Both the position numbers and the translations under genes were made by a program. This document shows positions 50,455 through 61,118 of a DNA stretch of 64,000 nt, piece by piece. Source of the stretch: Macrococcoides caseolyticum (GTDB lineage: Bacteria > Bacillota > Bacilli > Staphylococcales > Staphylococcaceae); NCBI RefSeq assembly GCF_002902665.1, contig NZ_PPRM01000008.1:1-64000 (forward strand), in the 5' to 3' direction. The notes beneath the pieces were generated by a model. It was not told where the DNA came from. It saw nothing but the letters and a program-made list of their open reading frames with translations, and did no database searches. Positions within the stretch are counted from its first letter, which is position 1. Each line of letters begins with the position of its first letter.

Positions 50455-50483
50455 TTGACAACTATTTCATTTTACTTTAAATT
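50455..50483 (+). promoter_or_regulatory. ilv operon promoter
   Basis: TTGACA (50455-50460), 17-base spacer and TAAATT (50478-50483). The -35 is perfect and the -10 matches 4 of 6. Transcription would start about 20 bases before the leader peptide. Confidence 0.72.
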
Positions 50484-50512
50484 TGTAACATACAAAAAAA
50501 CAGGAAGGACAG

Positions 50513-50590
50513 ATGATGATGAATAACAGACATTTACAACTTAACAACATTATTATTATTATTATCGGTCCGGACTGGAACTGTAGGTAG
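50513..50590 (+). CDS. ilv leader peptide with six consecutive Ile codons
   Basis: A 25-codon ORF (first of three in-frame ATGs at 50513) with AGGAAGG upstream. After MMMNNRHLQLNN it has six Ile codons in a row (five ATT, one ATC, 50549-50566), then GPDWNCR and TAG. The second ATG (50516) has the best spacing. It lies between the ilv promoter and a terminator with alternative hairpins, so its translation is expected to sense charged isoleucyl-tRNA. S. aureus has an analogous Leu-rich leader before its ilv-leu operon. Confidence 0.9.
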   Translation: MMMNNRHLQLNNIIIIIIGPDWNCR

Positions 50591-50671
50591 ATTACACTAC
50601 TTATAAGTTTAAGTCCTATTTCACATGAATAGGACTGGGAACGATGTCCTATTCAGGGCATCGTTTTTTTT
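50573..50671 (+). promoter_or_regulatory. Attenuator of the ilv operon (alternative hairpins and terminator)
   Basis: Segment 1 (AGTCCTATT, 50612-50620) pairs perfectly with segment 2 (AATAGGACT, 50628-50636). Segment 2 can instead pair over 8 bases with segment 3 (GTCCTATT, 50646-50653). Segment 3 belongs to the terminator stem 50640-50649/50656-50665, which precedes eight T. An upstream segment (50573-50588, GGACT with GAACT and GTAG) can pair with 50597-50616, capturing segment 1. Ribosome stalling at Ile codons would leave that upstream hairpin intact, free segment 2 and block the terminator; full leader translation would do the reverse. Confidence 0.85.
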
Positions 50672-50697
50672 GTTTGTAAAATTAAGGGAGGATTTAT

Positions 50698-52386
50698 ATG
50701 AGAAGTAATATGATCAAAAAAGGACCTGAACAAGCACCGGCCCGTAGCCTGCTGCACGCAACGGGACAAATTAAGTCACTAGAAGATATGAATAAACCAT
50801 TTATTGCAATCTGCAACTCGTATATCGATATCGTCCCTGGACATGTCCATCTAAGAGAACTTGCAGACATCGCAAAAGAAGCGATTAGAGAAGCTGGCGG
50901 CATACCGTTTGAATTTAACACAATCGGGGTTGATGATGGAATCGCTATGGGTCATATCGGCATGAGATACTCTCTCCCGAGCCGTGAAATCATAGCTGAC
51001 GCAGCAGAGACAGTTATCAATGCCCACTGGTTTGATGGTGTCTTCTATATTCCGAACTGCGACAAGATAACACCTGGCATGCTGCTCGCTGCTGTAAGAA
51101 CAAACGTGCCTGCTATCTTCTGCTCAGGAGGTCCAATGAAGGCAGGATTATCCGCTACCGGCAAGGCATTGACATTATCCAGCATGTTTGAAGCGGTCGG
51201 CGCATTCAAGGAAGGTACAATCACAAAAGAGGACTTTCTTGATATGGAACAAAATGCATGTCCGACATGTGGTTCTTGTGCTGGTATGTTTACTGCAAAC
51301 TCCATGAACTGTCTTATGGAAGTGCTTGGACTTGCACTCCCCTTCAATGGTACTGCACTTGCTGTCAGTAAAGAACGCAGAGCATTAATCAGAGAGAGCG
51401 CATTTAAGCTGATGGACCTTGTCAAACGTGATATCAAACCGAAAGATATCGTAACGAAAGAGGCGATTGACGATGCATTTGCACTGGATATGGCAATGGG
51501 AGGCTCCACAAATACTGTCCTTCATACACTCGCACTTGCAAACGAAGCGGGTATCGACTATGACTTAGAGCGTATCAATGAAATAGCTGAAAAAACGCCC
51601 TACTTATCGAAGATTGCACCGAGTTCTTCCTACTCCATGCATGATGTACATACCGCAGGTGGTGTACCTGCAATCATCAATGAACTGATGAAACGCGAAG
51701 GCATTCTTCATCCTGACCGCATGACAGTTACTGGTGATACTCTACGTGACAATAATGCTGCTTACACAATACAAAATGAGGAAGTCATCCATACACTGGA
51801 TAACCCTTACAGTGAACACGGCGGTCTTTCGATGCTTCATGGTAATATCGCGCCACTTGGAGGGGTTATCAAAGTAGGCGGTGTCGATTCTTCTATACAG
51901 ACGTTCACCGGTGCAGCCATTTGTTTCGATAGCCATGACGCAGCAGTCGCAGCAATCGATAACCATACAGTACGTCCGGGGCATGTCGTCGTTATAAGAT
52001 ACGAAGGTCCAAAAGGTGGCCCAGGGATGCCTGAGATGCTTGCCCCTACCTCATCCATCGTCGGACGTGGCCTTGGTAAGGAGGTCGCCTTGATTACTGA
52101 CGGCAGGTTCTCAGGTGCAACCCGTGGTATTGCAGTCGGTCATATCTCACCTGAAGCAGCGGCTTTAGGACCTATCGCACTCATTGAAGATGGGGATATG
52201 GTTACCATCGATCTTGTGCATCGTACGCTGAACGTCGCTGTAACAGATGATGAGCTGAAGCAACGTAAGGCACGCCTACAACCTTTTAAGGTGAAAGTTA
52301 AATCGGGCTATCTCGCACGTTATACAGCACTCGTCACAAGTGCCAATACAGGCGGTGTTATGCAGATACCAGAACATCTATTATAA
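50698..52386 (+). CDS. ilvD: Dihydroxy-acid dehydratase
   Basis: Fe-S enzyme dehydrating dihydroxy acids in valine and isoleucine synthesis. The 562-aa protein has cluster cysteines in [10 protein letters not shown] near residue 120 and [12 protein letters not shown] near residue 190, plus the [11 protein letters not shown] and GRFSGATRG motifs. AAGGGAGG precedes the ATG. It is the first structural gene of the ilv operon, after the attenuator. GC-richer codons (CTG, ATC, GGC) are more frequent than in the flanking genes by eye. Confidence 0.97.
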   Translation: MRSNMIKKGPEQAPARSLLHATGQIKSLEDMNKPFIAICNSYIDIVPGHVHLRELADIAKEAIREAGGIPFEFNTIGVDDGIAMGHIGMRYSLPSREIIADAAETVINAHWFDGVFYIPNCDKITPGMLLAAVRTNVPAIFCSGGPMKAGLSATGKALTLSSMFEAVGAFKEGTITKEDFLDMEQNACPTCGSCAGMFTANSMNCLMEVLGLALPFNGTALAVSKERRALIRESAFKLMDLVKRDIKPKDIVTKEAIDDAFALDMAMGGSTNTVLHTLALANEAGIDYDLERINEIAEKTPYLSKIAPSSSYSMHDVHTAGGVPAIINELMKREGILHPDRMTVTGDTLRDNNAAYTIQNEEVIHTLDNPYSEHGGLSMLHGNIAPLGGVIKVGGVDSSIQTFTGAAICFDSHDAAVAAIDNHTVRPGHVVVIRYEGPKGGPGMPEMLAPTSSIVGRGLGKEVALITDGRFSGATRGIAVGHISPEAAALGPIALIEDGDMVTIDLVHRTLNVAVTDDELKQRKARLQPFKVKVKSGYLARYTALVTSANTGGVMQIPEHLL

Positions 52387-52397
52387 GGAGGAATACC

Positions 52398-54061
52398 ATG
52401 AACCATGAACAAACAGGCGCACAACTGCTTGTGCAATCTTTCGTTGACAACGATGTAGAATATGTCTTTGGATATCCAGGAGGCGCGGTACTTCCACTTT
52501 ATGATGCATTCTACGACGCACCTTTCAAGCATATTCTGACGCGACATGAACAAGGAGCGATACACGCCGCAGAAGGCTACGCACGTTCAAGCGGCAAAGC
52601 TGGTGTTGTCGTGCTGACAAGTGGTCCCGGCGCGACAAATGCAGTAACCGGTATAACAGATGCCTACTGTGACTCACTCCCCCTTGTCGTCATCACAGGA
52701 CAAGTGCATCAGCAAGGTATCGGACTAGATGCATTCCAGGAAGCAGACCTGATATCACTGACAGCACCAATCACGAAACATAACTATCAGATCCGCTCAG
52801 TAGAAGAGATACCTCGAGTTATCAACGAAGCCTTCCACGTAGCCACTACAGGTCGTAAAGGGCCAGTGGTTATAGATTTTCCTAAAGATATCGGAATCAG
52901 TATGGCTAGAGGCCCTTTACAGACTGAGATGACCCTGCCAGGTTACACACTTGCACCAAATGTCCACGTCGAAACAGTCCACAAGCTGGCAAATTTACTT
53001 GCTCAAGCACAGCGTCCCCTTCTATTGGCAGGTGCAGGTATCAATCATTCTCAGTCAAACGGTCTGCTGACACGTTTCGCAGAAAAACATCACCTCCCAG
53101 TAGTCACAACACTGCTCGGACTAGGCGCAGTGCCTTACGATAACCCTCTCTTTTTAGGTATGGGGGGCATGCATGGTAGCTATGCAGCGAACATGGCACT
53201 TTCTGAAAGTGACTGCGTGATCAACTTCGGGAGTCGGTTTGATGACAGGCTCATCGGAGATACTGCAGCCTTTCAGCAGAACAAACAGATCGTTCATATC
53301 GATATAGATCAAAGTGAACTTAATAAGGTTATACAAGCTGACCTCGCAATCCATGGAGATGTCAGGTCGGTTCTTACACAGCTGCTGGATCTACCTTGCT
53401 CTGTCGACAGCAGCTGGACAGAGATATGTATCGAAAGACATCAGCAGTACCCCTTCAAGTATAGACAGGCCGAAACTTTCATCAGACCACAACATGTGGT
53501 TGAACTTATCGGTAGGTTTACAGATGAAGCCGTTGTTGCAACGGATGTAGGTCAGCATCAGATGTGGACCGCCCAATACTATCCATTCAAGAAGGCACAG
53601 CTGATCACAAGTGGTGGTCTCGGCACGATGGGCTACGGTATTCCTGCTGCAATCGGTGCACAGCTTGGCGCACCTAATCAGATGGTAGTTGCTATTGTCG
53701 GTGATGGCGGCTTTCAGATGACCAACCAGGAAATGGCGATATTAAACGAATATCAGCTCCCGGTCAAAATCATCATGCTGAACAATGGTACGCTCGGCAT
53801 GGTGAAACAATGGCAGCATAAGTTCCATGGTCAGCGTTATAGCGAGTCAGTCTTCAGTGGACAGCCTGACTTTCAGATGCTGAGCAACGCATATGGCGTC
53901 AAACCCTACCTTATCACTCAGCAACAGGCTCTGGAAGCGACACTTTATGAAGCACTTGCTTATCAAGGTCCTGCGTTCATCGAGATCAGAATCTCCCCTG
54001 ATGAGATGGTGGTTCCAATGGTTCCATCTGGGCAACCTAATCATGAAGTGGAGGGATACGA

Positions 54062-54065
<4 letters not shown>
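52398..54065 (+). CDS. ilvB: Acetolactate synthase, large subunit
   Basis: TPP-dependent first common enzyme of branched-chain amino acid synthesis. The 555-aa protein has the catalytic Glu region in ILTRHEQGAIHAAEGYARSS near residue 35, a central FAD/DHS-like domain, and the C-terminal TPP motif GDGGFQMTNQE...NN near residue 435. AAGGAGG precedes the ATG. It overlaps ilvN by 4 bases (ATGA). The gene is clearly biosynthetic since ilvN follows. Confidence 0.96.
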
Positions 54066-55299
<1,234 letters not shown>

Positions 55300-55311
55300 A
55301 GGAGGAAGAGT

Positions 55312-56574
55312 ATGAACGATACGCATACAAAGATGCCTGTTACAAAAGATGATATAGAAGCGGCATATGAAGTGCTGAAACATGTAGTCAAGCATACACC
55401 ACTTGAAAAGGATCTATATCTATCTCAAAAATATCAGTGCAATGTTTACCTGAAACGTGAAGACCTGCAATGGGTACGCTCGTTCAAGCTAAGAGGAGCC
55501 TATTATGCCGTCAGCCAGCTGACCCCCGCGGTTCGACAGCAAGGTATCAGCTGTGCCAGTGCCGGCAACCATGCACAAGGTGTCGCCTACACTGCAAATA
55601 AACTCGGCCTGCACGCAGTCATCTTTATGCCGGTAACTACACCGAATCAGAAGATAGAACAGGTCAAGTTCTTTGGGCAAGATAACGTGGAGATTAAACT
55701 GTATGGAGATACATTTGATGCGTGTCTTGATGCCGCACTACAATATACAGAAGATCATAACCTTAGCTTTATCGATCCTTTCGATAACAATCATACAGTA
55801 GCTGGCCAAGGAACTGTCGCAAAGGAAATCATTATGGATCAGCCTGTAATCGACTACTGTTTTCAGGCGGTCGGTGGTGGTGGATTAATATCAGGTGTTG
55901 GTACATATCTTAAGGATGTCAGCAAAGAAACGCAGATCATTGCAGTAGAACCTCGCGGAGCAAGCAGCATGAAACAATCCCTTGACAAGGGGACGAGACT
56001 CACATTAGATGCTATCGATAAATTCGTAGACGGTGCTGCTGTTGCAACTGTGGGAGAACTGACATTTGATATCGCACGACAGGTGATCGATGATTGTGTC
56101 GCTATCGATGAAGGACAGGTCTGCAGCACAATCATCGATATGTATACAAAACAAGCGATTGTCGCTGAACCTGCAGGTGCACTAAGCGTAAGTGCTCTGG
56201 AACATTTTAAGGATCATATCATCGGCAAGAATGTTGTATGTATCATCAGCGGTGGCAATAATGATATCAATCGTATGAATGAAATCGAAGAACGTGCACT
56301 CCTGTATGAATCTTTAAAACATTACTTTATCGTTAACTTTCCACAGCGACCAGGTGCACTGAAAACATTTGTTAACGATGTACTGGGTCCTGAAGATGAT
56401 ATCACAAAGTTTGAATACCTCAAGAAAACTGCAAGAAGTAAAGGTGCTGTCATCATTGGCGTACAACTGAAAGATAAGAGAGATAAAAATAGTCTCTACC
56501 AACATGTGCAGCAGTTCGATCCTAAGTATATCGCCGTTAACAATCATGAAACGCTCTATTCCCTATTAATCTAA
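55312..56574 (+). CDS. ilvA: Threonine deaminase (biosynthetic)
   Basis: PLP enzyme making 2-oxobutanoate, the isoleucine-specific first step. The 420-aa protein has the PLP lysine in [11 protein letters not shown] near residue 62, the [11 protein letters not shown] phosphate loop and VGGGGLISG near residue 185, then one short C-terminal ACT-like regulatory domain ([14 protein letters not shown] near residue 342). This is the short Gram-positive form. It closes the operon. No leuABCD follow. Confidence 0.96.
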   Translation: MNDTHTKMPVTKDDIEAAYEVLKHVVKHTPLEKDLYLSQKYQCNVYLKREDLQWVRSFKLRGAYYAVSQLTPAVRQQGISCASAGNHAQGVAYTANKLGLHAVIFMPVTTPNQKIEQVKFFGQDNVEIKLYGDTFDACLDAALQYTEDHNLSFIDPFDNNHTVAGQGTVAKEIIMDQPVIDYCFQAVGGGGLISGVGTYLKDVSKETQIIAVEPRGASSMKQSLDKGTRLTLDAIDKFVDGAAVATVGELTFDIARQVIDDCVAIDEGQVCSTIIDMYTKQAIVAEPAGALSVSALEHFKDHIIGKNVVCIISGGNNDINRMNEIEERALLYESLKHYFIVNFPQRPGALKTFVNDVLGPEDDITKFEYLKKTARSKGAVIIGVQLKDKRDKNSLYQHVQQFDPKYIAVNNHETLYSLLI

Positions 56575-56605
56575 AAAAACACTTCACGAATAATCGTGAA
56601 GTGTT
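56573..56605. terminator. Bidirectional terminator between ilvA and infB
   Basis: A perfect 12-base stem (AACACTTCACGA) with ATAA loop; a run of seven A on one side gives the U tract for infB, and TTTT follows for ilvA. It cleanly ends both converging operons. Confidence 0.9.
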
Positions 56606-56666
56606 TTAATGTTGTAGTTTAGACTGCTCTTCTTTCAACTCTCAAAAAGAGCTTAACCATGCATTA

Positions 56667-58847
56667 TTAGACGCGTTTAATCTCTTCCATTACAAAGGCC
56701 TCAAAGATGTCGCCTTCTTTGATGTCATTGAAGTTTTCGATCGTGATACTGCACTCATACCCTTGTGCCACTTCACGTACATCGTCTTTAAAGCGTTTTA
56801 ATGCATCAACTTGACCTTCATAAACGACGATACCGTCACGAATGATACGTACTTGTGAATCACGCGTAATCTTACCGTCAGTCACATAACTTCCAGCTAC
56901 TGTACCAACTTTAGAAATATTGATTGTTTGACGAACTTCTGCTTGACCGATTACTTTTTCTTCAAACTCAGGGTCTAACATCCCTTTCATCGCACTTTCA
57001 ATTTCTTCAATCACTTTATAGATGATACGGTGTAAACGCATATCTACACCTTCAGCTTCTGCCGCACGTTTTGCATTAACATCAGGGCGGACGTTAAAAC
57101 CAATGATAATACCGTTAGATGCAGACGCTAAAGTAACGTCAGATTCATTGATTGCCCCCACTGCTGTATGGATAATACGTACGTTAACGCCTTCAACATC
57201 GATCTTCATCAATGATGCTGCCAGTGCTTCAACTGAACCTTGAACATCACCTTTGATGATAACGTTCAAGTCTTTCATCTCACCTTGTTTCATCTGTTCA
57301 AATAAGTTATCAAGCGAAACTTTTTGAGATTCCTGACGCTGTGCTAAAATATTTTGCTGCTGACGTGCTTCACCAATACGACGTGCTTTCTTCTCATCTT
57401 TAAATACAACAAAACGATCACCCGCTAAAGGCACATCTTGAAGTCCAGTAATTTCAACTGGTAAAGATGGTCCAGCTGTCTTAATACGTTTGCCAAGGTC
57501 GTTCACCATTGCACGAACACGTCCGAACGTATTACCAACAACGATAGAGTCACCGATTTCAAGCGTACCATCTTGAACAAGTAAAGATGCAGCTGGTCCA
57601 CGAGATTTATCTAGTTCCGCTTCAATTACAGTTCCAATCGCTGTACGTTTTGGATTTGCCTTTAATTCTTCCACTTCAGTTACAAGCTGAATCATTTCAA
57701 GCAAGTCATCAATACCGTCACCTTTTATCGCAGAAAGCTGCACAAATATTGTGTCTCCGCCCCAATCTTCAGGGTATAAACCATGCTCACCAAGTTCCTG
57801 CATTACACGGTCTGGATTAGCAGTCGGCTTATCAATTTTGTTTACAGCGACGATGATTGGTACTTCTGCTGCTTTCGCATGGTTGATAGCTTCAACCGTT
57901 TGTGGCATTACGCCATCATCAGCTGCTACTACTAATATCGTGATATCTGTTACTTGTGCCCCACGTGCACGCATTGTCGTAAACGCAGCATGCCCTGGTG
58001 TATCAAGGAATGTAATAGGCTTATCATTATATTCAATTTGATATGCACCGATATGCTGTGTGATTCCTCCTGCTTCTCCTGCAGTAACACGTGTATTACG
58101 GATAGAATCAAGTAATGTAGTTTTACCATGGTCAACGTGTCCCATAATTGTAACAACAGGCGGACGTTCCATAATATCCTCTTCATTAGCATCTACATCT
58201 TCAAAATATGTTTCTAGATCCGTTGCATCGACAACAACTTCTAGTTCAGCTTCTACGCCATACTCATCACAAATAAGCTCGATTGCTTCTTGGTTTAAAG
58301 ATTGATTGATATTAGCCATAATACCGACCATAAATAAATTTTTAACGATTTCAGAAGCATCTTTACCTAGTTTTTCAGCCAGCTCTCCTACTGTAATGCC
58401 TTCTTCATACGTAATTTTAGAAGGTGTTTCTTTTACAACAGGTACTTCTTGTTTTGGTTCAGGTTTTTGTTTACCTTTGCCTTTACCTTTTTTGTTTTTA
58501 GATGGACCGCCCGTACCTGGCTTATTATGGCTTCCAGGACGATGGTTTGGATTACGTTTTTGATTATTATTTTGTGGTCTCTTCTGATCACTTTGCTTTT
58601 TCGGTTCTTCTTTTTTAGGCTGTTCTTTGTTCGGTTCTTCTTTTTTTGCTTCAGCTTTTTGCTCAGATTTCACTTCTGATTTGGCATCTGATTTCTTGAA
58701 GATCTTATCTAATGCAGCGATTTCTTTTGCTTCGATTACCTGCATATGACTCGACGCTTCGATGTTCATTTTCTTTAATGCATCGATAATATCTTTACTT
58801 TTTAAGCTGACTTCTTTTGCGTATTCATATATTCTCTTTTTACTCAT
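56667..58847 (-). CDS. infB: Translation initiation factor IF-2
   Basis: GTPase that positions fMet-tRNA on the ribosome. The 726-aa protein has the IF2N helix pair at the start ([21 protein letters not shown]), a Lys/Glu/Asn/Pro-rich linker (about residues 55-145), the G domain with [12 protein letters not shown] near residue 237, then DTPGHAAF and NKIDK, and domains II to IV. Start ATG 58847 has GGAGAG upstream and overlaps ylxQ by 8 bases. It is the last gene of the nusA operon here since ilvA faces it. Confidence 0.97.
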   Translation of the reverse strand: MSKKRIYEYAKEVSLKSKDIIDALKKMNIEASSHMQVIEAKEIAALDKIFKKSDAKSEVKSEQKAEAKKEEPNKEQPKKEEPKKQSDQKRPQNNNQKRNPNHRPGSHNKPGTGGPSKNKKGKGKGKQKPEPKQEVPVVKETPSKITYEEGITVGELAEKLGKDASEIVKNLFMVGIMANINQSLNQEAIELICDEYGVEAELEVVVDATDLETYFEDVDANEEDIMERPPVVTIMGHVDHGKTTLLDSIRNTRVTAGEAGGITQHIGAYQIEYNDKPITFLDTPGHAAFTTMRARGAQVTDITILVVAADDGVMPQTVEAINHAKAAEVPIIVAVNKIDKPTANPDRVMQELGEHGLYPEDWGGDTIFVQLSAIKGDGIDDLLEMIQLVTEVEELKANPKRTAIGTVIEAELDKSRGPAASLLVQDGTLEIGDSIVVGNTFGRVRAMVNDLGKRIKTAGPSLPVEITGLQDVPLAGDRFVVFKDEKKARRIGEARQQQNILAQRQESQKVSLDNLFEQMKQGEMKDLNVIIKGDVQGSVEALAASLMKIDVEGVNVRIIHTAVGAINESDVTLASASNGIIIGFNVRPDVNAKRAAEAEGVDMRLHRIIYKVIEEIESAMKGMLDPEFEEKVIGQAEVRQTINISKVGTVAGSYVTDGKITRDSQVRIIRDGIVVYEGQVDALKRFKDDVREVAQGYECSITIENFNDIKEGDIFEAFVMEEIKRV

Positions 58848-59172
58848 AGCTTCTCTCCTCATTGATGTCTCGAATCAAAGCTTTCATTGACTTGGCAAAT
58901 CCTGCATCCAGAACGCCAATTGTTACACGTTCATCTTTACCAAGTGCAAACCCTAGTTCATACCTAGTACATACTTGTTCTAGAGCGACTTGATAGGACT
59001 GGCATTTGTTCGAAACATTTTTCGTAGTATTATTTGATGCGTCTGTAGAAATGATGACGAGCTTAGCACGTTTACTTCGTACATCATTTAATACAAGTTC
59101 TTCTCCAGTAGATAACTTTCTTGCACGCATCGCAAGACCTAGCAAATTCAACAATTTATCTTTAGATGTCAT
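58840..59172 (-). CDS. ylxQ: L7Ae-family ribosomal protein YlxQ
   Basis: Small RNA-binding protein of the L7Ae/L30e group. The 110-aa chain has [16 protein letters not shown] near the start and [13 protein letters not shown], typical of YlxQ, proposed to bind kink-turn RNA. It overlaps rnpM by 4 bases and infB by 8 bases, so the three are translationally coupled. Confidence 0.92.
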   Translation of the reverse strand: MTSKDKLLNLLGLAMRARKLSTGEELVLNDVRSKRAKLVIISTDASNNTTKNVSNKCQSYQVALEQVCTRYELGFALGKDERVTIGVLDAGFAKSMKALIRDINEERSYE

Positions 59173-59456
59173 CGTTTTGGAATCATCTCTCTATAGATAA
59201 GTCGAATAATTTCATCATATACTGGATTCATCACCGTTTCATCGGTCTCAAAATAATGTTCTAATTTCTTTTTTTCACGTGCTTTATTTATGATATCCAG
59301 ATCCATCGAAACATATGCACCACGCCCATTTTGCTTACCGGTCGCATCTGCAAATATTTCGCCTTCTTTATTTTTAACGACACGAATCATTTCTTTCTTA
59401 GGTTTCATTTCATTCGAAAGAATACATTTTCTCATGGGTATTTTACGTTGTTTCAT
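59169..59456 (-). CDS. rnpM: RnpM (YlxR), RNA-binding protein
   Basis: Small basic protein of the YlxR family, recently described as a modulator of RNase P (RnpM). The 95-aa chain has KIPMRKCILSNEMKPKKEMIR and GRGAYVSMD, the family signatures. Start is ATG 59456 with AGGGGG upstream. It lies between nusA and ylxQ as in all Bacilli. Confidence 0.9.
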   Translation of the reverse strand: MKQRKIPMRKCILSNEMKPKKEMIRVVKNKEGEIFADATGKQNGRGAYVSMDLDIINKAREKKKLEHYFETDETVMNPVYDEIIRLIYREMIPKR

Positions 59457-59465
59457 CAAATCCCC

Positions 59466-60527
59466 CTATTCTGCCGGATAAATGCCCGCTTCTTTAGCAT
59501 CTGTCTCAGATTTAATATCAATCTTCCAGCCCGTTAGCTTGGCAGCAAGACGTGCATTCTGACCTTTCTTACCAATAGCGAGGGACAACTGGTAATCTGG
59601 AACGATTACTGTTGTTGACTGGTTCGCTTCGTCTACCAATACATCGACAACTTGAGATGGACTCAATGCATTCTTAACGAAAGTCTTCGTATCTGCACTC
59701 CATTCAACGATGTCAATTTTTTCTCCACCGAGTTCTTCCACAACTGCTTCAACACGTGCACCTTTCGCACCCACACATGCACCCACAGCATCGATATCAG
59801 GATTATCCGAATAGACACTGATCTTCGAGCGATCTCCTGCTTCACGGGCTACAGATTTTACCACTACCGTACCATCAAAAATTTCAGGAACTTCTTGTTC
59901 AAATAAACGCTTTAATAATCCTGGATGACTACGTGACACAAAGATTTGAGGTCCTTTAGTCGTCTGTTCCACTTTATTGACATAGACCTTAATTCGTTCT
60001 GTCGGACGATAAACTTCATTCGGACTTCTTTCTGCTTCAGATAAAACAGCCTCTGTCTTACCTAAAGTTACATAAACATAACGATGATCCACTCGGTCGA
60101 TGATACCAGTCATAATATCATCTTCCTTATCGATAAACTCATTATATAATATACCACGTTCTGCATCCCTTAATCTTTGTAATACTGCTTGCTTTGCAGC
60201 TTGCGCTGAAACGCGTCCAAAATCTTTAGGTGTAACATCCTCTTCATATATATCGCCGATTTCATATGCAGGGTTCGATAATAATGCTGTTTCAAGACTT
60301 ACTTCTTCTCTTGAGTTCATTACTTCTTCAACTACGTCCTTACGTGAATATACTCGGTATGCTCCGTTATCCATATTCAGTTCAACACGTACATTGTTTG
60401 CCGAATTATAGTTTTTCTTATAAGCAGTAATCAAAGCTGCCTCAATCGTTTCTATCAGTACTTCTCTTGGAATCGATTTTTCTTTTTCAAGAAAATCAAT
60501 CGCATTTAATAATTCATTGTTTTTCAT
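59466..60527 (-). CDS. nusA: Transcription elongation/termination factor NusA
   Basis: Binds RNA polymerase and affects pausing and termination. The 353-aa protein has the N-terminal polymerase-binding domain, S1 (MTGIIDRVDHRYVYVTLGKTEAVL near residue 138), then KH1 and KH2 (GACVGAKGARVEAVVEEL near residue 236; SLAIGKKGQNARLAAKLTGW near residue 320). It lacks the C-terminal acidic repeats of E. coli NusA, as usual in Firmicutes. It follows rimP by 9 bases. Confidence 0.97.
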   Translation of the reverse strand: MKNNELLNAIDFLEKEKSIPREVLIETIEAALITAYKKNYNSANNVRVELNMDNGAYRVYSRKDVVEEVMNSREEVSLETALLSNPAYEIGDIYEEDVTPKDFGRVSAQAAKQAVLQRLRDAERGILYNEFIDKEDDIMTGIIDRVDHRYVYVTLGKTEAVLSEAERSPNEVYRPTERIKVYVNKVEQTTKGPQIFVSRSHPGLLKRLFEQEVPEIFDGTVVVKSVAREAGDRSKISVYSDNPDIDAVGACVGAKGARVEAVVEELGGEKIDIVEWSADTKTFVKNALSPSQVVDVLVDEANQSTTVIVPDYQLSLAIGKKGQNARLAAKLTGWKIDIKSETDAKEAGIYPAE

Positions 60528-60536
60528 AACTGCCTC

Positions 60537-61004
60537 CTATAGAATGACTGCAAGACGAATCTTAGCAATACGCTTACGGTCAATTTCAATCACTTTTGTT
60601 CTCGTTTTAATCTTTGCTGATAATGTTATCGTATCTTTTGAGACTTCTTTTAATTCACCGATCCATTCTTTATCCCCTTCAACAGGTTCGTAAAGTTTTA
60701 CGTATACATGTTTACCAATTGCATTCTCGTAATCCTTTTCCTTTTTGAGCGGACGTTCCGCACCTGGAGATGAAACATCCAGGAAATATGCTTCTGTAAT
60801 CGGGTCTTCTTTATCCATCACTTCACTGATTTTCTCACTTGCCAGTGCACAGTCACTGATATCGATACCACCTGGCTTGTCTATGGCGATACGTAGATAA
60901 TAATCCGGACCTTCTTTCACATATTCCACATCTACAAGTTCAAATCCTAAAGATTCAACTACCGGTTGACATATCGCTTCAACGCGTTCTGTAACTTTAC
61001 TCAT
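60537..61004 (-). CDS. rimP: Ribosome maturation factor RimP
   Basis: 30S assembly factor. The 155-aa protein has the family blocks LGFELVDVEYVKEGPDYYLRI, IDKPGGIDISDCALASEKI and YFLDVSSPGAERPL, then a C-terminal SH3-like domain. AGGAGG precedes the ATG. It is the first gene of the rimP-nusA-rnpM-ylxQ-infB operon, after the promoter at 61086-61114. Confidence 0.95.
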   Translation of the reverse strand: MSKVTERVEAICQPVVESLGFELVDVEYVKEGPDYYLRIAIDKPGGIDISDCALASEKISEVMDKEDPITEAYFLDVSSPGAERPLKKEKDYENAIGKHVYVKLYEPVEGDKEWIGELKEVSKDTITLSAKIKTRTKVIEIDRKRIAKIRLAVIL

Positions 61005-61028
61005 ATAATCCTCCTAACATAAACGTAA

Positions 61029-61056
61029 GAAAAGAGCGGGGATTCCCACTCTTTTC
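61029..61056 (-). terminator. Hairpin in the rimP leader
   Basis: GAAAAGAG pairs with CTCTTTTC and the inner GGG with CCC, a stem of about 12 pairs with UUUUC after it on the minus strand. It lies between the rimP promoter and the gene, so it may end polC read-through or act as a leader attenuator. Confidence 0.6.
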
Positions 61057-61085
61057 GCTAGTAGAGTATTTTCTTTAACAATTAA

Positions 61086-61114
61086 ATCATAACATAAAGT
61101 TGTTCATTCATCAA
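61086..61114 (-). promoter_or_regulatory. rimP-nusA-infB operon promoter
   Basis: Minus strand TTGATG (61109-61114), 17-base spacer, TATGAT (61086-61091), directly after the polC stop codon. Confidence 0.7.
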
Positions 61115-61118
61115 ATAA

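Noticed and set aside
50484-50697. T-box riboswitch before ilvD
   Set aside because: Firmicute ilv operons often have T-boxes, but no T-box consensus (AGGGTGGNACCGCG) is present. The leader is explained by a peptide attenuator.
51045-51509. Minus-strand ORF of 154 codons inside ilvD
   Set aside because: Antisense to the conserved Fe-S region of ilvD; a shadow ORF.
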